Origin: Streptomyces exfoliatus
Lineage (GTDB): Bacteria > Actinomycetota > Actinomycetes > Streptomycetales > Streptomycetaceae
Length of the DNA stretch: 38,558 nt
Reading direction: 5' to 3'
Assembly (NCBI RefSeq): GCF_000725545.1
Contig: NZ_JNZP01000038.1
Location: 1-38,558, forward strand
Shown here: positions 35,514 to 38,558 of the stretch, piece after piece
Layout of the letters: each line of letters opens with the position of its first letter
Position numbering within the stretch: the stretch's first letter is position 1
Notes under the pieces: model-generated
What the model was told of the DNA's origin: nothing
What the model saw: only the letters and a program-made list of their open reading frames with translations
Database searches by the model: none
Position numbers and translations under genes: made by a program

Positions 35514-36413
35514 ATGGCTCCGACCTCCACTCCGCAGACCCCCTTCGGGCGGGTCCTCACCGCCATGGTCACGCCCTTCACGGCGGACGGCGCACTCGAC
35601 CTCGACGGTGCCCAGCGACTGGCCACCCACCTGGTGGACGCAGGTAACGACGGCCTCGTCGTCAACGGCACCACCGGCGAGTCCCCCACCACCAGCGACA
35701 CGGAGAAATCGGAGCTGGTACGGGCGGTACTGGAGGCGGTCGGCGACCGCGCCCACATCGTGGCCGGTATCGGCACCAACGACACCCACCACTCCATCGA
35801 GCTGGCCCGCACCGCCGAGCGTGACGGCGCCCACGGCCTGCTCGCCGTGACCCCGTACTACAACAAGCCCCCGCAGGAGGGCCTGTACCGGCACTTCTCG
35901 GCCATCGCCGACGCCACCGAGCTCCCGGTGATGCTCTACGACATCCCCGGCCGCAGCGGCGTCCCGATCGACACCGAGACGATCGTCCGGCTCGCGGAGC
36001 ACCCGCGGATCGTCGCCAACAAGGACGCCAAGGGTGACCTCGGCCGCGCCAGCTGGGCCATCGCCCGCTCCGGCCTCGCCTGGTACTCCGGCGACGACAT
36101 GCTCAACCTGCCCCTGCTCTCCGTCGGCGCCTGCGGCTTCGTCTCCGTCGTGGGCCACCTCGTCACCCCGGAACTCCGCGCCCTCCTCGAAGCCCACCAG
36201 GGCGGCGAGGTCCAGAAGGCCACCGAGATCCACCAGAAGCTGCTGCCGGTCTACACCGGCATGTTCCGCACCCAGGGCGTCATGACCACCAAGGCCGCCC
36301 TCGCTCTCCAGGGTCTCCCGGCCGGCCCGCTGCGCCTGCCGCTCGTGGAGCTCTCCCCGCAGGAGACCGAGCAGCTCAAGGTCGACCTGGCCGCCGGCGG
36401 GGTAGAACTCTGA
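35514..36413 (+). CDS. dapA: 4-hydroxy-tetrahydrodipicolinate synthase
   Basis: DapA condenses pyruvate with aspartate semialdehyde, the first committed step to diaminopimelate and lysine. The 299-residue TIM-barrel protein shows GTTGESPTT near 52-60, TPYYNKPPQEG near 115, Tyr in LYDIPGRSG near 143, and the Schiff-base lysine in VANKDAKGD near 173. The ATG at 35514 matches the family start MAPTSTPQTPFG. The in-frame GTG three codons upstream is not needed, and there is no ribosome-binding site, suggesting a leaderless mRNA. rnj follows after 99 bases. Confidence 0.97.
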   Translation: MAPTSTPQTPFGRVLTAMVTPFTADGALDLDGAQRLATHLVDAGNDGLVVNGTTGESPTTSDTEKSELVRAVLEAVGDRAHIVAGIGTNDTHHSIELARTAERDGAHGLLAVTPYYNKPPQEGLYRHFSAIADATELPVMLYDIPGRSGVPIDTETIVRLAEHPRIVANKDAKGDLGRASWAIARSGLAWYSGDDMLNLPLLSVGACGFVSVVGHLVTPELRALLEAHQGGEVQKATEIHQKLLPVYTGMFRTQGVMTTKAALALQGLPAGPLRLPLVELSPQETEQLKVDLAAGGVEL

Positions 36414-36460
36414 CAACGGACTTCACAACTGAACACTGACAACAGCAAGTGCACGAATGT

Positions 36461-36498
36461 CATGCGCGCCACGTGCCAAGGGGTACGTGGCGCGCGTG
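36461..36498 (+). promoter_or_regulatory. Long hairpin abutting the RNase J ribosome-binding site
   Basis: Positions 36461-36477 and 36482-36498 form a 17-bp stem (two G-U pairs) with an AAGG loop. The core GCGCGCCACGT / ACGTGGCGCGC is perfect over 11 bp. The stem ends two bases before the GAGGAG at 36501. It could terminate dapA transcription, or be a cleavage or autoregulatory site for rnj. Confidence 0.6.
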
Positions 36499-36512
36499 GT
36501 GAGGAGAGTCTT

Positions 36513-38198
36513 TTGAGTCATCCGCATCCTGAACTCGGTGCCCCGCCGAAGCTCCCGAAGGGCGCCCTGCGCGTCATCCCGCTCGGCGGGCTCGGAGAGA
36601 TCGGCCGGAACATGACGGTCTTCGAGTTCGACGGCCGTCTGCTCATCGTCGACTGCGGCGTCCTCTTCCCCGAAGAGGAGCAGCCGGGTGTCGACCTGAT
36701 CCTCCCGGACTTCAGCATCATCCGGGACCGCCTCGACGACATCGAAGGCATCGTGCTCACGCACGGCCACGAGGACCACATCGGTGCCGTCCCCTACCTG
36801 CTCCGGCTCAAGCCGGACATCCCGCTCATCGGCTCCAAGCTGACCCTCGCCCTGATCGAGGCCAAGCTCCAGGAGCACCGCATCCGCCCCTACACCCTCG
36901 AGGTGAAGGAAGGCGACCGGGAGGTCCTGGGTTCGTTCGACTGCGAGTTCATCGCGGTCAACCACTCCATCCCGGACGCCCTCGCGGTCGCCATCCGCAC
37001 CCCCGCGGGCATGGCCGTCGCCACCGGCGACTTCAAGATGGACCAGCTCCCGCTGGACGGCCGCCTCACCGACCTGCACGCGTTCGCGCGTCTGAGCGAG
37101 GAAGGCATCGACCTTCTCCTCTCGGACTCCACGAACGCCGAGGTCCCGGGCTTCGTCCCGCCGGAGAAGGACATCTCCAACGTCCTGCGCACGGTCTTCG
37201 CGAACGCCCAGAAGCGGATCATCGTGGCGAGCTTCGCCAGCCACGTGCACCGCATCCAGCAGATCCTCGACGCCGCCCACGAGTACGGCCGCCGGGTCGC
37301 CTTCGTCGGCCGCTCGATGGTCCGCAACATGGGCATCGCCCGCGACCTGGGCTACCTGCGCGTGCCGGCCGGCCTCGTCGTGGACGTGAAGACCCTCGAC
37401 GACCTGCCGGACGACGAGGTCGTGCTGGTCTGCACGGGCTCCCAGGGCGAGCCGATGGCGGCCCTGTCCCGCATGGCCAACCGGGACCACCAGATCCGCA
37501 TCGTCCCCGGCGACACGGTCATCCTGGCCTCGTCCCTCATCCCGGGCAACGAGAACGCGGTCTACCGCGTGATCAACGGTCTGACCCGCTGGGGCGCGAA
37601 CGTCGTCCACAAGGGGAACGCCAAGGTCCACGTCTCGGGCCACGCCTCGGCCGGCGAGCTGCTGTACTTCTACAACATCTGCCGCCCGAAGAACCTCATG
37701 CCGGTCCACGGCGAATGGCGCCACCTGCGCGCCAACGCCGAGCTCGGCGCCATGACGGGCATCCCGAAGGACCACATCGTCATCGCCGAGGACGGTGTCG
37801 TCGTCGACCTGGTCGACGGCCGCGCCCGGATCACCGGCAAGGTCCAGGCGGGTTACGTGTACGTCGACGGCCTCTCGGTCGGCGACGTCACGGAGGTCCA
37901 CCTCAAGGACCGCCGCATCCTCGGCGAAGAGGGCATCATCTCGGTCTTCGTGGTGGTGGACTCCTCGACCGGCAAGATCGTCAGCGGGCCGAACATCCAC
38001 GCCCGTGGCTCCGGCATCGAGGACGCGGCGTTCGACGCCGTCGTCCCGAAGGTCGACCAGGCCCTGAACCGGTCGGCGCAGGACGGCGTGCTCGAACCGC
38101 ACCAGCTCCAGCAGCTGATCCGCCGCACCGTCGGCAAGTGGGTCTCGGACACCTACCGCCGGCGCCCGATGATCCTCCCGGTCGTCGTAGAGGTCTGA
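36513..38198 (+). CDS. rnj: Ribonuclease J
   Basis: RNase J is a metallo-beta-lactamase/beta-CASP nuclease with endonuclease and 5' exonuclease activity, used in rRNA maturation and mRNA decay. The 561-residue protein has the zinc motif THGHEDHIG near residues 86-92, GDFKMD near 175, and the beta-CASP stretch SFASHVHRIQQI. VSGHASAGEL and MPVHGEWRHL near 380-410 are also present. The start is TTG at 36513 with GAGGAG six bases upstream, giving the family N-terminus (SHPHPELG). An ATG at 36462 falls inside the hairpin and is rejected. The gene is followed by a terminator and then an rRNA promoter region. Confidence 0.97.
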   Translation: MSHPHPELGAPPKLPKGALRVIPLGGLGEIGRNMTVFEFDGRLLIVDCGVLFPEEEQPGVDLILPDFSIIRDRLDDIEGIVLTHGHEDHIGAVPYLLRLKPDIPLIGSKLTLALIEAKLQEHRIRPYTLEVKEGDREVLGSFDCEFIAVNHSIPDALAVAIRTPAGMAVATGDFKMDQLPLDGRLTDLHAFARLSEEGIDLLLSDSTNAEVPGFVPPEKDISNVLRTVFANAQKRIIVASFASHVHRIQQILDAAHEYGRRVAFVGRSMVRNMGIARDLGYLRVPAGLVVDVKTLDDLPDDEVVLVCTGSQGEPMAALSRMANRDHQIRIVPGDTVILASSLIPGNENAVYRVINGLTRWGANVVHKGNAKVHVSGHASAGELLYFYNICRPKNLMPVHGEWRHLRANAELGAMTGIPKDHIVIAEDGVVVDLVDGRARITGKVQAGYVYVDGLSVGDVTEVHLKDRRILGEEGIISVFVVVDSSTGKIVSGPNIHARGSGIEDAAFDAVVPKVDQALNRSAQDGVLEPHQLQQLIRRTVGKWVSDTYRRRPMILPVVVEV

Positions 38199-38211
38199 CC
38201 AGCGCAACTCC

Positions 38212-38251
38212 GGAGCGGGGCCCCTCGATTTGCATCGGGGCGCCCCGCTCC
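38212..38251 (+). terminator. Terminator after rnj
   Basis: GGAGCGGGG (38212-38220) pairs with CCCCGCTCC (38243-38251). The interior folds further (CCCC..CGAT with ATCG..GGG, with a small bulge). It lies 13 bases after the rnj stop and isolates rnj from the rRNA control region. Confidence 0.85.
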
Positions 38252-38342
38252 AGTACGTTTACGGCTCCGCCAGAACGGGAAGCCCCGGCGCCGACGTGCG
38301 CCCGGACGGCCGACCGGGAGGCGGAAAGACTAAGTCAGAACT

Positions 38343-38359
38343 TCTGATAAAGTCTGAAA
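38343..38359 (+). promoter_or_regulatory. rRNA operon promoter box 1
   Basis: The TCTGATAAAGTCTGAAA word carries a -10-like TAAAGT at 38348-38353. The same pattern recurs 84 bases downstream. The -35 is not clear. Position and similarity to other Streptomyces rrn leaders support a promoter of the rRNA operon. Confidence 0.6.
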
Positions 38360-38426
38360 GCGCCGAAAGGGCCCGGAGCGAAAGCGAATGGGACCGGAAA
38401 GCACCGAGGAAATCGGATCGGAAAGA

Positions 38427-38443
38427 TCTGATATAGTCGGAAA
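38427..38443 (+). promoter_or_regulatory. rRNA operon promoter box 2
   Basis: The TCTGATATAGTCGGAAA word has TATAGT at 38432-38437, a near-perfect -10. It matches box 1 at 15 of 17 positions, so the two are probably tandem rrn promoters of shared origin. The -35 is weak. Confidence 0.65.
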
Positions 38444-38501
38444 CGCAGGAAAACGAAGTACCGAAGGGAAGCCCGGAGGAAAGCCCGAGAGGGTGAGTAC
38501 A

Positions 38502-38540
38502 AAGGAAGCGTCCGTTCCTTGAGAACTCAACAGCGTGCCA
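38502..38540 (+). promoter_or_regulatory. Pre-16S leader with boxB-like hairpin and boxA-like antitermination site
   Basis: AAGGAA (38502-38507) can pair with TTCCTT (38515-38520), forming a small boxB-like hairpin. It is directly followed by TGAGAACTCAACAGCGTGCC, the conserved actinobacterial rRNA antitermination/processing leader. The end of the window (AAAATCAACGCCAGAT) is the usual continuation toward 16S rRNA. Confidence 0.8.
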
Positions 38541-38558
38541 AAAATCAACGCCAGATTA

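Larger units (their letters stand above)
38199..38558 (+). other. Gene-free region: rnj terminator plus rRNA operon promoter/leader region
   Basis: There is no protein gene in the last 360 bases. After the rnj terminator the top strand becomes strongly purine-rich from about 38320 to 38500, with many GAAAG words. It contains two related promoter boxes and ends in the boxB/boxA-type leader found before 16S rRNA in Streptomyces. The 16S gene should begin shortly after the window ends. Confidence 0.85.

Noticed and set aside
36462..36512. ATG start for rnj at 36462
   Set aside because: It lies inside the hairpin without a ribosome-binding site and gives a non-conserved N-terminus. TTG at 36513 fits the family.
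36423..38207. 594-codon open frame antisense to rnj
   Set aside because: It shadows rnj and contains no conserved motif.

Overview
The window is chromosomal DNA of a Streptomyces or a close relative. The base composition is very G+C-rich and coding regions have strong third-position G/C bias. GTG and TTG starts are common, and the gene content matches the known Streptomyces order ribF / ESX locus / rpsO-pnp / dapB / thyX / dapA / rnj / rRNA operon. I see no insertion sequence, tRNA, CRISPR array or prophage gene, and no clear sign of recent transfer.

Layout. (1) Positions 1-2760: the 3' part of an unrecognised Ala/Leu-rich helical protein, then ribF (FMN/FAD synthesis). (2) 2774-6395: a small pigment-type locus. 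A cytochrome P450 of the flaviolin-coupling kind is divergent from rppA (type III polyketide synthase making 1,3,6,8-tetrahydroxynaphthalene). A gene for a secreted repeat protein with GGxGxD-like repeats follows rppA. (3) 6407-12209: a five-gene oligopeptide/dipeptide-type ABC importer on the minus strand, tightly coupled by 4-bp overlaps. Its solute-binding protein is unusual: it has no lipobox and carries a C-terminal membrane anchor. (4) 12396-27999: a complete type VII (ESX) secretion locus. It comprises an EspI-like ParA ATPase with long Pro repeats, an unknown protein coupled to eccE, eccE, the divergent unit eccB-mycP-esx-esx, a DUF397 protein, the three-ATPase eccC, and eccD divergent from eccC. 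(5) 28201-33596: rpsO, pnp, an M16 zinc protease, dapB and a small membrane protein on the plus strand. (6) 33586-34440: two small membrane proteins on the minus strand. (7) 34595-38198: thyX, dapA and rnj (RNase J). (8) 38199-38558: an rRNA-operon control region with two related promoter boxes and the boxB/boxA-like pre-16S leader. The 16S gene itself lies just past the end.

How the genes work together. The ESX locus encodes a whole machine: channel (EccB, C, D, E), mycosin protease (MycP) and a WXG100 substrate pair of which only the second carries the YxxxD export signal. It also has a cytosolic ParA-like accessory ATPase. The right-hand part groups RNA-turnover enzymes (PNPase, RNase J) with lysine/peptidoglycan precursor genes (dapA, dapB) and dTMP synthesis (thyX).

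The most interesting signals are regulatory or unassigned. They are a 16-bp UUCG hairpin inside the first codons of the M16 protease gene right after pnp, and a long hairpin touching the RNase J ribosome-binding site. dapA looks leaderless and has a second upstream promoter that runs straight into a terminator-like hairpin. A 9-bp perfect inverted repeat lies between thyX and its divergent neighbour. An unknown T7SS gene resembles an EccC ATPase module that has lost its P-loop. Functional statements below rest on motif recognition by eye; no database search was run.
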